Assembly (NCBI RefSeq): GCF_026212465.1
Contig: NC_080049.1
Coordinates: 5,633,178 to 5,697,177, forward strand
Length of the DNA: 64,000 nucleotides
Reading direction: 5' to 3'
From: Amaranthus tricolor
Lineage: Eukaryota > Streptophyta > Magnoliopsida > Caryophyllales > Amaranthaceae
Below are positions 11,403-24,300 of this stretch, piece after piece (within the stretch, counting starts at the first letter, position 1; every line of letters starts with the position of its first letter). The translations under genes were made by a program, and so were the position numbers. The notes under the pieces were generated by a model. It ran no database searches. It was not told the origin of the DNA and worked only from the letters and a program-made list of their open reading frames with translations.

Positions 11403-11690
11403 GTTATTCTTAATATTTTATTTATGACAGCAAACCATTTCTTTCAAATTTATTAGTTTGGTTTAAATTCATCATTAATAGTTCAAGGGAGAGGGTTGCA
11501 GAGTACATGGCCAGAATAAACATTCACATATCTTCTTGATGGTGCAAATGAGGCTAGGTGCGCTGAGATGAACCTTTTATATCTGATAGGTGTTGTCTTT
11601 TATATGCTTTAACATAGTCAAACTCATCTCCCAAAAGCATGTTGCAATAATATGAGCTAGTACAAGACATACATTCGGTGTGCCACACAG
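10611..11690. other. Intergenic repeat-derived DNA with one copy of the 56-kb foldback unit
   Basis: No gene was supported. 11150-11280 carries a diverged copy of the unit found four times in the foldback at 55966-56872. Shared sequence includes tatatcacatgcccaattt, gataattaagcaagaaagga and a following cgaccattttaaa. A (ATT)n run lies at 11371-11404. Confidence 0.5.
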
Positions 11691-11691
11691 G

Positions 11692-12768
<1,077 letters not shown>

Positions 12769-12769
12769 G

Positions 12770-13250
12770 TTTATTGTGTTCAAATTGGATTCATTAATAC
12801 TCGGAGGATCCAAAAATGAAACATTCTGCCATGAGTAATGTATTGGCGTCATAAGACTTTTGGTTAGCTTGGCTTAGAAAGTTTATTTATTGAAAACTCA
12901 TCACAACAAAATCAATGTAATATAAGGAAAATGTTGGAAATTCTATGTAACCAAACATATTTTAATTCTATACTTCATACTTTAATATAAGCACTACATT
13001 GTATATAAAATTATATCAAAATATAAATAATAAATTAAGATCATTTAACCCTAAAAATATGTGTATTCTAATTCTAATAATTAAAAACATATGTACAACA
13101 ACAAACCACATTTTTAACAAAATACACATAAATCAAAATAATTAACAAATTAATAACATAAACTTGAAAAATGTCAAACTCACAAATAATTGATATCTTT
13201 AGCACCAAATTACAAGTAAAACAATAAAAATATGAACCTGCAGGTTAACA
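12770..13250. other. AT-rich intergenic DNA, nothing recognised
   Basis: No coding frame, repeat array or element end was recognised in this stretch. Confidence 0.4.
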
Positions 13251-13260
13251 AAATAAATAG

Positions 13261-13560
13261 AAATGTTAGCCCTAAATTTCGTGGGTTATGAAACTACAAT
13301 GAAAAACAAAAACAAAAATAGTATAAAAAATGTTAGCCCTAAATTTCGTGGGTTTTGAATAGCTTGCAAAACTTAAAGGTTTAAGAAATTAATAAGAGAA
13401 ATTATACCTTAATTTTGTGGGTTTTGAAGATAAATAAGAACAAATGCTTAAAGGTTTCAAAGGGTTTTGAAGAACAATGGTGAAATAAAAATGTCGTGGA
13501 AGAAGAACAATGGTGAAATACCAGCAGCATTTTTTCGTGTGTTTTGAAGAACAGCAAGGA
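13261..13560. repeat. Imperfect direct repeats around ttcgtgggttttgaa
   Basis: A segment containing gttagccctaaatttcgtgg occurs at about 13264 and again at about 13331. Shorter versions of its tail (ttttgtgggttttgaaga, gggttttgaagaacaatgg, ttcgtgtgttttgaagaaca) follow to about 13560. The array lies just inside the CACTA terminus, so it may be transposon-internal sequence. Confidence 0.6.
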
Positions 13561-13689
13561 ACAAAGTAGTTTGTTTTGAAGAATTCGAAAATGGAAGATG
13601 AACAACAACAGTTTGTTTTCATGGGTTTTGTTTACAATACGTAACATAAATGAAACAGTACGTAGCATGACGAAGAGTATACTATAAGG

Positions 13690-13904
13690 TGCGTTTTTTT
13701 TTCTAAAAAAACAGATGGTTATATGTTGTGGTTCTTGGAAGACCGCAACATATAGTTTGTTATATGCTGCGGTTTTCCCAGAACTGCAGCATGCAGCATA
13801 TACGCATCCTTTTTTTTTCCTCGTTTTTTCAATTTTGTTTTGTGCTGCGTTTTCTAAAAACCGTAGCATATGTTTCGCAGCAGATGAACTTTTTTCCACT
13901 AGTG
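13690..13904. mobile_element. CACTA (En/Spm) transposon terminus with subterminal hairpin repeats
   Basis: The right end reads ttttttccactagtg, the CACTA-type terminus TAGTG, at 13904. It is preceded by three short palindromic repeats of the form atatgctgcggtt..aaccgcagcatat, at about 13722-13756, 13760-13800 and 13840-13872. Subterminal arrays of this kind are the transposase-binding regions of CACTA elements. No matching left end or TNP2-type transposase was found, so only a terminus or a decayed element is claimed. Confidence 0.7.
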
Positions 13905-14012
13905 ATACTTCATTACTATTCAACAAGTGTTTCAAACTACAACATTCATTTATAAATTAAACCATACGACGAAGTTTTTTATACTCAATAAAACCTAATA
14001 CACTACCCTACA

Positions 14013-14155
14013 TTACCGGTTGAATTTCCTTATGATCCTCTCCGTTTCTTCACTCCTATGCACAGTCACAATTTCATACAACCGCTTTTTCAAGCTATTT
14101 AACTCACTTTGAAGCTTTTCTTTCTCTTCATCAAGCTTAGTAATGATATCATCTG
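14013..14155 (-). CDS. Possible last exon encoding a charged coiled coil, unrecognised
   Basis: On the minus strand an acceptor-like ttgtag is followed by 47 codons ending in a stop, rich in Glu/Lys/Leu heptads (KLDEEKEKLQSELNSLKK) and then a basic tail. It lies about 110 bp beyond the CACTA terminus. Upstream exons were not identified. It could be the 3' exon of a transposon-carried or captured gene, or chance. Function unknown. Confidence 0.3.
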
Positions 14156-14549
14156 CTACAATGTACCCTCCAAATCAAACCACCTAAAGTAACTACAGCC
14201 TAATGCTTTATCATTATATAACAACACATGCAAAAGAACAACGACAATAATTAAAGTCACTCAAATCTCAATCATATTCAACTTCGTAATCATAGTGACA
14301 CTTCTCTTGCACAATATTAATGTTTTGACATCTAAAGACATAGATGCTCAACACTAATTATTAAATTAAATAAATTTATCAAATAACACAATCAAAGATC
14401 ATCTAATAATTAATTTATATATAAAATTCAAATTAAATTGAAAATGTATTATAAATAATTAACTCATCAATAAAAGAAATTAAGCTATACGCCTTAACTA
14501 AAATTGTAATCACAATATGTTTAAAAATAATACTTGAGAGAAGATTGAG

Positions 14550-14870
14550 ACTTTGGATGATTTGAATGTAACACTTGTTCGCCGTTAGTAACAACTAAGT
14601 AACTTGTTGGAGCACTCATAATGGTAAAAAGAAGTATAGACAACTTTTGTTCGCCGTTGGTAACGACGAACAAATAAATGCTAGTTAAAGATGGCCGACT
14701 CTTTATTCGTTGTCAACAACAAATAAGAAGTTGATTACCTTTGATCAACACTCATTTGATTACTACTACTTATGACGAACAAAGATTTTCTCGACTTTTT
14801 ACTTTTTGAACCTGCTCTATATTTGTCCATTGCTAATAAAAGCGAACAAGGTTCTACCACTTATTTAACT
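14550..14870. repeat. Element remnant with ttcgccgttagtaac hairpin motifs
   Basis: Repeated short motifs gttcgccgtt-(a/g)-gtaac and gacgaacaa in both orientations (about 14577, 14649, 14710, 14772, 14850). The same theme occurs in the MITE at 36564-37003 and at 39090-39300. No ends or target duplication were seen, so this is probably a decayed non-autonomous DNA transposon. Confidence 0.45.
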
Positions 14871-15314
14871 GCATTGACACGTACTCCTTCTATCTTCATT
14901 TGTTTTTTCCATTTACTTTTTTCACAGATCCCAATGCAAATTTAAAATTTAAATAATTTTAATTATCAGTCTTTAAAAATTCTATAAAGTTGATATTCCG
15001 AAAGTATATGTTAAAGACGAATCTATCAAGATCCCACATAAATATGTTTTTTTCATATAAATCGACGAAAAATCATAATTAAAGTTTGACACTAAAATTC
15101 ATAAATTCTATTTTTTCCAGAATCAAACAAATATTTTATTGGGGAAGTTAAATGAAAAAGGCTTTTTTTTTTTTTTTTTTTTCTTCAAAGTTGCTTCAAA
15201 GAGTAGTTGAAAAATGTTTGCTATCACTACAAAGTACCACAACCTTGCCCAAAAGAGGCCCCTTCAAAACCTCCGACGATTTGAGTGCTGAAGTTTGCCA
15301 TGTGACGCAAGGAA

Positions 15315-18300
15315 ATGCCCGGTCCCCGCGTCAAAACCGAAGGCCTGAGCAGACTCTTTCGCACCACTTTCCACGGCACCGCACCACCTCCTTCCTCTAC
15401 AGCCGTCATTTCCTCTCAAAAGAAATTGCGCAAACACTCTCCTCAGCTAAATCATAATGTTTCCGCCAATACTATTCTCCCAGGTCTTCTTCAATACCCC
15501 TATTTTCCGTCAATTTATATGGGGTTTGCCCAATTAATGTGTTTCTTGTTTGTTGTTGTGATCTTATTCTACGCTTTCTGTTCTTTCAAATGTGAATTTA
15601 GTTGTGGGTTATGACTGATGATGACAAAGAAGAAATATATGAATTACTATTTCATTTGATTTTATGCTACAGATTGTATTGTGACTTTGCTGATGTTAGT
15701 TTGGTTGTACCAGTGACTTGAGTTTGAAACCTATGCACACGATTTGATTATTGTATTTTGATGCGACCTTGTTTTTACACTATGGTTCTTGGCGATATAG
15801 CTGAAGTTCAACATGTTAATTATGAAGCTAGACATTGAGAAGTTTTATAGGAATACGAATTTCAAACTATGTCAAGTCAAGATGAAAACAATGTTGATAC
15901 AAAATGATGTTCACTAGGCTCTTGATGGTGTAGAGAAAAGATCGTTCCTTTTATTGATATAAAGGAGGAATAAATGGATTCATAAGCATTATCCTCCATA
16001 CAACTCTGCTTCTCAAATGATTTTTTGAGGAATGTTTTAAAGAAGAGTGTTTGAAAGGGATTTAAGAAAATTTGGAATCACTCTACATAACCAAGAGTTT
16101 TTATCAACCGTTTACACATGAAGAGTCATTCTGTATGGTATCCATTTATAAGAAAGTAAGCTTATGAAAACCCATTTTGATGAGTTTTATCCAAAGCTTA
16201 GGATTTGCAAAATATTGACGTCTCTATTGATGATAAAGATTTGACTATCCTTGTATTATGTTATTTTCCATCTTTTTACAAACATTTTAGAAGACTTAAT
16301 GGTAGGGATATGTGGTTGTTAGGAAGGCTGCTACCCAAATGGACTTAATTGACTCCTATTTGCATTGAAGTCATCAAATGAGTCTACTGATATATATTTT
16401 TTTTTTGTTTAAGTAGAGGCAAAGGTTCAAGAGGTTGGACTTGTAATTATTACAAGGAGAAAGGCCATATTAAAAAGGATTTTTTTAATAAAGAAAAGAT
16501 TTATTAAAAACTATAAGAAGAGGATGCAAGAAAAGGGATGAGGCATCATATAATAATAAATTCCAATCTCTTTGACAAAGATCTCATAACAAATACTCCA
16601 CAAACCATTAGCCTTTGACCAAAGTGAGGCTAGGAACTTGACTCTCTCCCAAACTACGTCTAGTGAAAGAAATCCATTAATAAATGTTCTTCTATTTTTC
16701 TCTGTTCAAATGATTTAAAGAATGGCAAAGATGAACAATCTCCAAAGATCCCTTAAATTCAAAAACAAGAAATCTCCATTGAAGGAAGGATATTCAAGGT
16801 TCCATTTAGGCCTCTCCAACGACTCTAAATAATTTTCTTCAATATCCTTTGCAAATTTTTTGTGGAGAATCTGGTGATCAACATCTTCCAAATTGTTACA
16901 TACATAATGAACCATTGTGGATTACTATATGATTGAGGGCATCTTTTTTGAAGATTCTTTAAGTTGTTGAGTTTTCCTAAAACCACAAGCCATGAGAAAG
17001 CTCAAACTGTAAAGGGAAATTTAGCTTTCCAGATCAACTTGGCTAAAGGGGAATAAGGGGGATTATGAGGTGACAAAGTTAAAAAGAATAGAAAGAAGCG
17101 CATAAGTAAATCAAAAAAGGGCTAAGATTCCAATTCTAGTGATTAGGGTTTGGGAAAGGATGAACATCTTCAAGAATGGAGAAACATTAAATAATGGACT
17201 CACAATCTCTGTTTGGAGGGTCATGTTTAAAGAAGAAAGACCAAAAAATCTTGAATGTATCCTCATGAAATAAAAAGAGTCAATACAAGCATTAGTTTTA
17301 GTGCACAAGTTATACAACCTAAGAAAGAGGTTTCAAGAGGTTGATCAGTTGCCCAACTATCTTCTTATAATCTAATCATATCTCACATTCCAATTATAAG
17401 GTTGATGTAAACATATTATTAAGAGGCGCGAGGCGCATGAGGCATTAAAGATCCTTTTTTTTCGAGGCGCAAGGCGCAACTTTTTGTATGCGAGGCACAC
17501 AATTTCGCTAAAATGCTCCAAAATCAATTTAAAAACACATCTAATACTTAACATATAATTAACCTAAACACTACTTTAAACATAAAGTTGTACAATAACT
17601 CGATAAGTTGACAATAAAGTCTTGAATTAACAAAAGAAATAAAAACTAAAACAAAAACAAAGGTAAAAGAAAGGAAACAATGGTTCTTGATGCTCAAAAT
17701 GTTTTGTGACACGGTTAAATAAACACTTAAAATTTAAATCAGAATCATACATCGATGAAGATGACAACACTTTAATTTTATTTTTGCTTTTCCGTTTATC
17801 ATTCTATATTATTGCTTTAGGCAAGAAAGGGGGTATATTTTTGCTTTCCATTTAATAAACAACTAAGAATTGAGGGTTATTTCGCCAATATTAGGCAAAG
17901 ACATGTTATTTATCAAAAATCACATCTAGCATAAAAAATACGCGCCTTTGAAGAGCCCCTGCGCTTAGACTTAAGAAGGCGTTTAAGTGGTAGCCTATTA
18001 GCGCCTGGAATGTGCTTTTTAAAACACAGTGTAAGGTAAACTAGAGTGTAATAAAGGGATTTCTTTCCAAGGACTAAGACGAGAAGAGGACATACCAACA
18101 AGCATATCCTATCCAGCGTCACGAACACCATATTTGTAATATGCCAAAGTGAGTTTGGTTTTGAAAGAAATCTTTAAAACCATTTCTTAAGTAAAGCACT
18201 ATTTTTGTCGACAAGTTTCCAACTCTAACCCATGAATTTTCTCTAGGAAGCTTCATCTTACTTCATCCAATAAGACGATCTTGTTTGTATCCCTTAAACC

Positions 18301-21300
18301 TATCCATATAATGTTTCATATCATCTCCATGGTTTTCATGATGTTAGAGGGCGCATTGAAGAGGAAAAGGATGTAACGGATAAATATGAAATTGGCATGT
18401 CCTATAGTGTAAAAACAAGTCCGCATTGTATTACGTTGGGGGTGTTGTAAATGTTTTCAAAAAAACAAGTTGATATTTCAAAGGAAACCTTGAGGCAATT
18501 AGAACAATATGAAAACAATAATAATTGAATTGTAACTATACTTCAAGTAAAGTCTTTATTTATATGATAGTTAATACTAAATTTGGACTTTTAGAGTTGA
18601 GAATCGAATCCTGTTCAGTTGGAGAGCAAATACTACTTTTCCAGGTAAGGTCATGGGTTCGGTTCTCACTTAGCCCTCCCTCTGCTTAGCCTACTGTAGT
18701 CATTTTTTAGACTTTTAGAGATTAGAGATTAGAGATTAGAATCAGTTTGGAATTGATGCTTTAAGCCCAATTGAATTCTTGAATTTGGCTAGTGACTTGC
18801 TAGGTAGATCTATCAGATTTGTGCATTTGAATGCAAATGTATATAAATGCTTCAACCGAGCCAGGATGAGGTATTGAGCTCATGGTTGTATTAATAAACG
18901 AACCTGTTACATTAAGAACAATATATGCTATCTTTGCTGATAGCATGCACGTCTACTCCTCTTCAGATTGCGAGTTTTAAACCTTCTTTATGCGAATTCA
19001 TTGTTTTTTTCATAAGGCCAGTGCCTCTCACGTGCAGGCACATGTAGGCACCTAGGTCCACCCCTAGGTTTGGTATGATCCCATCATCGGAAAACTTGTT
19101 AAATCGGTAACTGGACTCATGTTTGGAGTCTGAATAAGTTGTATTCTCCTTTCAACATTTTGTACTCTCCCTGGGTCCTTGGAAGGAACGAAAAATCTGT
19201 CATGTTAAATATTCATTATTGAAATTGATTGGAGTTTTTATTTATCAGTATGGCTACTGTTTTAAATATGTACAGTAACTGTGTCGGGCCATAGGATTAT
19301 TGTTTTGGTACTGTATGTAGCATGCTATGATAATCTTTTGATGATAAGCTCTCGTCATGTCAGCCCCACATAGAGATTACTGTGGCCTGTGGGAAAAGAA
19401 AAGGAAGAGTCTGCTCCTAGCACCTAAATTGGAAAGTGAGGTTTTACTATAGATGCATGATATTTCATACGCCACAATATTGAACTGCTAGCCTATTCTT
19501 GAGTTGGATAGTTTTCCAACGTCATTCAGTAGCAAGGCTACTGCTATTGTTAAATGTACATGTGCATCCAATTATTTTTTTGGACTTTCTAAGAAAATAT
19601 GGTTTGTTGTGGTCAAGAATTAGATATTGAGTTTCTATATTCATCTATAGCCGTCTTGTACTGTTCATGAGGACTTAAAATGAAATTATAGTCGACGTAA
19701 TGTAGTATTTGTTTTTTTTTACTTGAGTTGGCTTTGGTGGAAGTGTGGAATTTTTGGTTGATATTTAGTGGTTATGTAGGAAAGTTGATTCACAAATGAC
19801 TTGCATGTTTTGAAATTGTGATTTGATAATGTTTGTCGTGGACTACACTATGATGTATCCATATTGGTTTAAGGTGAGGCACTTATTCTAAGGCTTATTA
19901 TTTGTGCAGGGGATTCAACCAAGCAAGAATCACACAACATATCTTCAATTTTGATTGGTATGTTTTTATTCAATGTCCATTAGTAAACTAGTTTATGCTA
20001 TTGTAAATGAGTTTTTTACCTGCATCTATGTTAGTTGAACTTGTATATATTAAACACTAGTGTATGTCAAACTCCTAACCGTTAGACTCGGCTATTTAAT
20101 GTGATAATTCAATGTTTTTTGGCCCAAAATGAAGTGTCAAGTCTCTAAAACCATATTGGAGAGTTTAGTATATGCTAGATGTGCTGAATTGGTGAGTCTT
20201 GTTCGGTTTAATCAGAATTTTGATTTTTAACATGATAAGGATTAATTACTGTCATCAACTAGTTGCACTCTATGGTTTCAACTTTCATGAATGAGGTGAT
20301 GCTTAGCTCATGAGTGATCACAATACTGCTCCACTTGTATCACGACTTGTTGTCCAACTTTTATTCAATCTCCCTATAAATCGTCATTTTGTTTGGTGTA
20401 TAAATGTTTACAACTATTTCCTTGGTTTTCTTTTATTTTTTTTGGTAGGCAGAAGATGCTTTATCGATGCAAATGTATGTAATGGCGTTTTTGAAAGCTT
20501 GTAAATTTCTTGATTCTTGAAGTGGAAAATGTTGTGTCCATTATTTCGATGGGGCCAAAGATTTACAGTTCTTTGGTTTCAGATTATAGTGGACTTAAGT
20601 AAGATGACTCATTAAATCACGTGCACTTCTTATTTATATGAATTTGCACATGATGTTTGCTACCAATGGTCAATGTGCCGCAACAATGACCCTTGCTACA
20701 ATCGCAACCACAAGGTTCTCTTGCAAATTTTGTATACTGAAAACTCTGCTACTAAGTTTCAAGTGTTTGTTGTTTGGCAGCCTAACATAATACCATGTCC
20801 GATGGCTCTCTTTGCAACATAAGGCTGTATCAGTTTGTAATGTATAAATTCCTTGATTTGGGATTTTTGAGTCTTGAAATTTTATTTTTACCCCTATAAT
20901 GCTGTGGGGATCTGCTATATTCTCCGCTTACTAGGTCCTCATGATCATATAATCAAAAATCTTATACCGACTCATAAAATTATCTTCTCATTTTTTACTT
21001 ATGAAGAACATAATGATTTGTTGTTCTCTGTTATTTAATTATGAATCTTTGTGATGATACATTGTCTGCTTTAGGTATCAAAAGCAGGAAATCAAATGTC
21101 CGAGTTGATTCAGAAGTGGATATTAAGGATGATGAATTAGTGGATGAAACTGACTTACCATGGTTTTCTAATTTATTTAATAGCAGCACACCAATGCGCC
21201 GTAAATCATTAGTTCGTTTCCGGAAGAACAAATGGATCTTCAAGAACACCCAAAAGTTACGTTTTGATACATTGCTTGGTATGTGCTTGGATAAAGTAGG

Positions 21301-24300
21301 TTCAGGCTCGACTTTTCAAATGTTATATAAACTAGGTAGAGGGACTGGTTTGAAAGAGTACGAAGCATTTGTAAAAGGTTGCATACAGACAGCAAGAAGT
21401 CTTCAAGATGAAAAGGCTAAGTTAGAACAAATATTAGAGGCATACCGTATTCTCCATCTGATGAAGGAACGAGGTTTCCCAATAGGAGAGGATGCATTTG
21501 GCCCTTTTCTTTTGTATCTAATAGATATGCATATGGATGAACATTTTTTCATTCTTCTTGAGATTATTAAAGACGAAGATCCTAATTTACATCCACGGTT
21601 AGGTTACTATGAGATGCTTTTTTGGATTGAGATGAATAATGAGGAAAAGATTGAGGAGCTTTGCCAGCATATTACCACTAGTGAGAGCAAAACAGGAAGC
21701 TTATTGCACGGTGCGCATTTCTTTTTTATATTTTCTTGCTTCGATTTTCTTAACTTAGCTGATTTTGGCTTGATTCATCACTCTCCATTGGAAATTGTCT
21801 TAAATATTACTTCTGCAACTAACTTGATGTGAAAGTTATCAATCAAGCACTTATCTTCTGGGCCATATTGTGTTCAATTATAATTGATAGCTAGATATGA
21901 CTTCTATGAGATCTTTTCATTGCTTTCAGTAGGAACTTGTCTTATGTACTTGTACCAGCAATCTTTTGACATCTGACAGATACTTTTTTTATCGTTGTTT
22001 TGTATCACTTGTTATTGCCTTTAATGTTATCACGGGTTAGTGGTGAGAAACATATTGTATCTGATATATAGCTTACTTGATTAATGATTAGACTTGTTCT
22101 TGTATTATTTATTATATTGTGGCTGATGCGAAGAATGTACTTGGTTTTAGTCTTTTGGGCTCTAGCAAGGGTCTTAAGGTTTCTTTGATAATATTATATA
22201 CCAATGAGTTAGATTACTTCGTTAGAAAGAACTGAGAGACATGACTACTGTCTGTAAACTTTTATGGTCAACTTGAATTCTTATCCTCCATGTTAAGATG
22301 TTTCCCTACGGATTTTAATTGCTTTGTGTTTTTCCTTGTGGTGCAGAAAATTATTTGCTTGCACTTTGTGAAAAAAATAGGAAGAAGGAGGTTCTTCAGG
22401 TGCTAGAGATCATAGACATAACCAGAGTATCCTCATTGTTTATTGCTGGTATTTTTCAATCTCTAGGACGACTATCATTGGAAGCTTCTGCTGAGAAGTT
22501 TCTCTTGATCTTGAAAGAGTGTGGTATGTTCAAGTGAAATTACCTTTTGGTCTTTATGCGGTGCATTCCTTTTCTTCATATTTTATTTATTCCAAATCTG
22601 TCATTTAACTGTCTTGAATGTAAAGGGGATAATAAACGTTTTAAACAAAAATATGGTCAACTCTAGCTAGGATTAACCTTTTTCTTCTTTCCGCCTAGTA
22701 GTGGAGGACCCATAAGTCATAGTCAGCACAATATATTAGTTGCTTTTATTGCTTGAAATGGCCTAAATTCGTTATTTTTATACCCCGTTGTGACCTGGGT
22801 ATTTAGTATCATTAGTTGTGTTTTTAATCAGCACAACTTGGTCTAAACATGACCACTCGACCTCATTTGCAACCTGACACTTATTTGTTTGATTACTAAT
22901 GTTAGGGTGTCAAACATTGTGTTGGATTTGGGAATTGGTAGAATTATGAATGATGTATATCATTGTGGACTAAAATTGGAAATAAATCGTCTGTTATAGT
23001 GAATGGCACTATAAGTGTGCTGTGACTAGGATTTTTATTTGCCGTCCATTAATGCAATTTTCTTGTCTTGTAAATTTGTGTGAATCACCACGAGAAATGA
23101 TGAGTTTAGTTTCGAAATTCCTGTATACTCTTGTAATATTCACATCGTTTCATTTTGCAGATCACATGGCTCAAAGTATTTCAGATTTGATCTATTCATA
23201 TGTGTCTAGCTTCAAAAACACAGCGGTGAGGAACTTCTCATGACTTGGTAATATCCTTGTGTCCGTCATTGTACAGTTCCCGTGCTCGATTTTGTGCATT
23301 CAATCTCATATTTAGGCACTGTATAAGATAATTTTCTTGTAATGACATGATTAGTACAGGCATTGTATGTTTAATCTCTACTGTGCTGCATGCATTCAGT
23401 TGTCTTTTTCTATTGGTTACTCCTATCTCGATGCTACTTGCTTATGCTGTAAAGTCTTTCTTTATTACTAACTGTGTTATTGTTGTCATACAATGTGGAT
23501 GTTTTTGTGCGTAACGCTTGTTGGATTGCTGTGTTTTTGAGTTCCCTTTTAAAGTCTTAACAGAGGAGTTATCATGCCATCTATCCTGACAGTGATTGGT
23601 ATTGAATCTTTCGTCTTGAGATTGGATCAATTACTGATTAAACTTATTGCTTTTTGAAGGTTGAGGATATTATTTTGAAATTCAAAGAGATGCATGAAAA
23701 GCTGGACCTTGCAATCTTGGCTAAATCATACGAGAACCTGATTGCACTTTGTCTTGATTCCAGTAAGGTATGTGCAAACCATGTAGTGTCGAGGTGGATC
23801 TTCACTAAATGTTAAGCTACTGTGATCCTTTTCATTCCTTTTCTTTTCTTTTGAGCTGTCTCTTAATTTAGGGCGCAAAAATTTGGGGACTAAGGAGTGT
23901 TAATTTAATTTGAATCTTGTTTTTCATTCCTTTTCTTTTCTTCTTTTGAGCAGTCTCTTAATTTAGCATGACTGAGTTCTTTCCTTGCCTGTAATGACAT
24001 TATAGGTTCATATGGCTTTGGATTTAGTTGATGAGATGTTTGAAGCAGGTTTATGCTTATCCACAGGAGCACTCAATGCCATATGTCATGCTTGTGAGGA
24101 GAACTGTGAGTTGGTGCTGGTATGCCTTCTTTCAAACTAGCCAGTTATGGCCATTTCATCCTTTTAAGTTGATGTTAACTGTGAATTTATGTAAGAGTTG
24201 GATGTAAATGATGGACATTATTGTTTTGTGCACACAAATTTTGTGATTTCCATCTTGCCATACCTAATTCTGAAACTTGTGGATTTTACAAACCAAGGGC

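Noticed and set aside
13402..13960. Several open frames of 75-177 codons on both strands near the CACTA end
   Set aside because: Overlapping frames in repeat DNA (ttcgtgggttttgaa array and subterminal hairpins); codon content is repetitive and no family was recognised.
15152..15457. Alternative upstream start for the PPR gene in another frame (101 codons, starts MKKAFFFFFF)
   Set aside because: It begins in a poly-T tract and does not splice in frame to exon 2. The 15315 frame joins exactly and gives a basic presequence.
18600..18680. A functional tRNA gene
   Set aside because: A- and B-box-like motifs exist, but no cloverleaf with matching acceptor stem could be drawn; SINE head is more likely.
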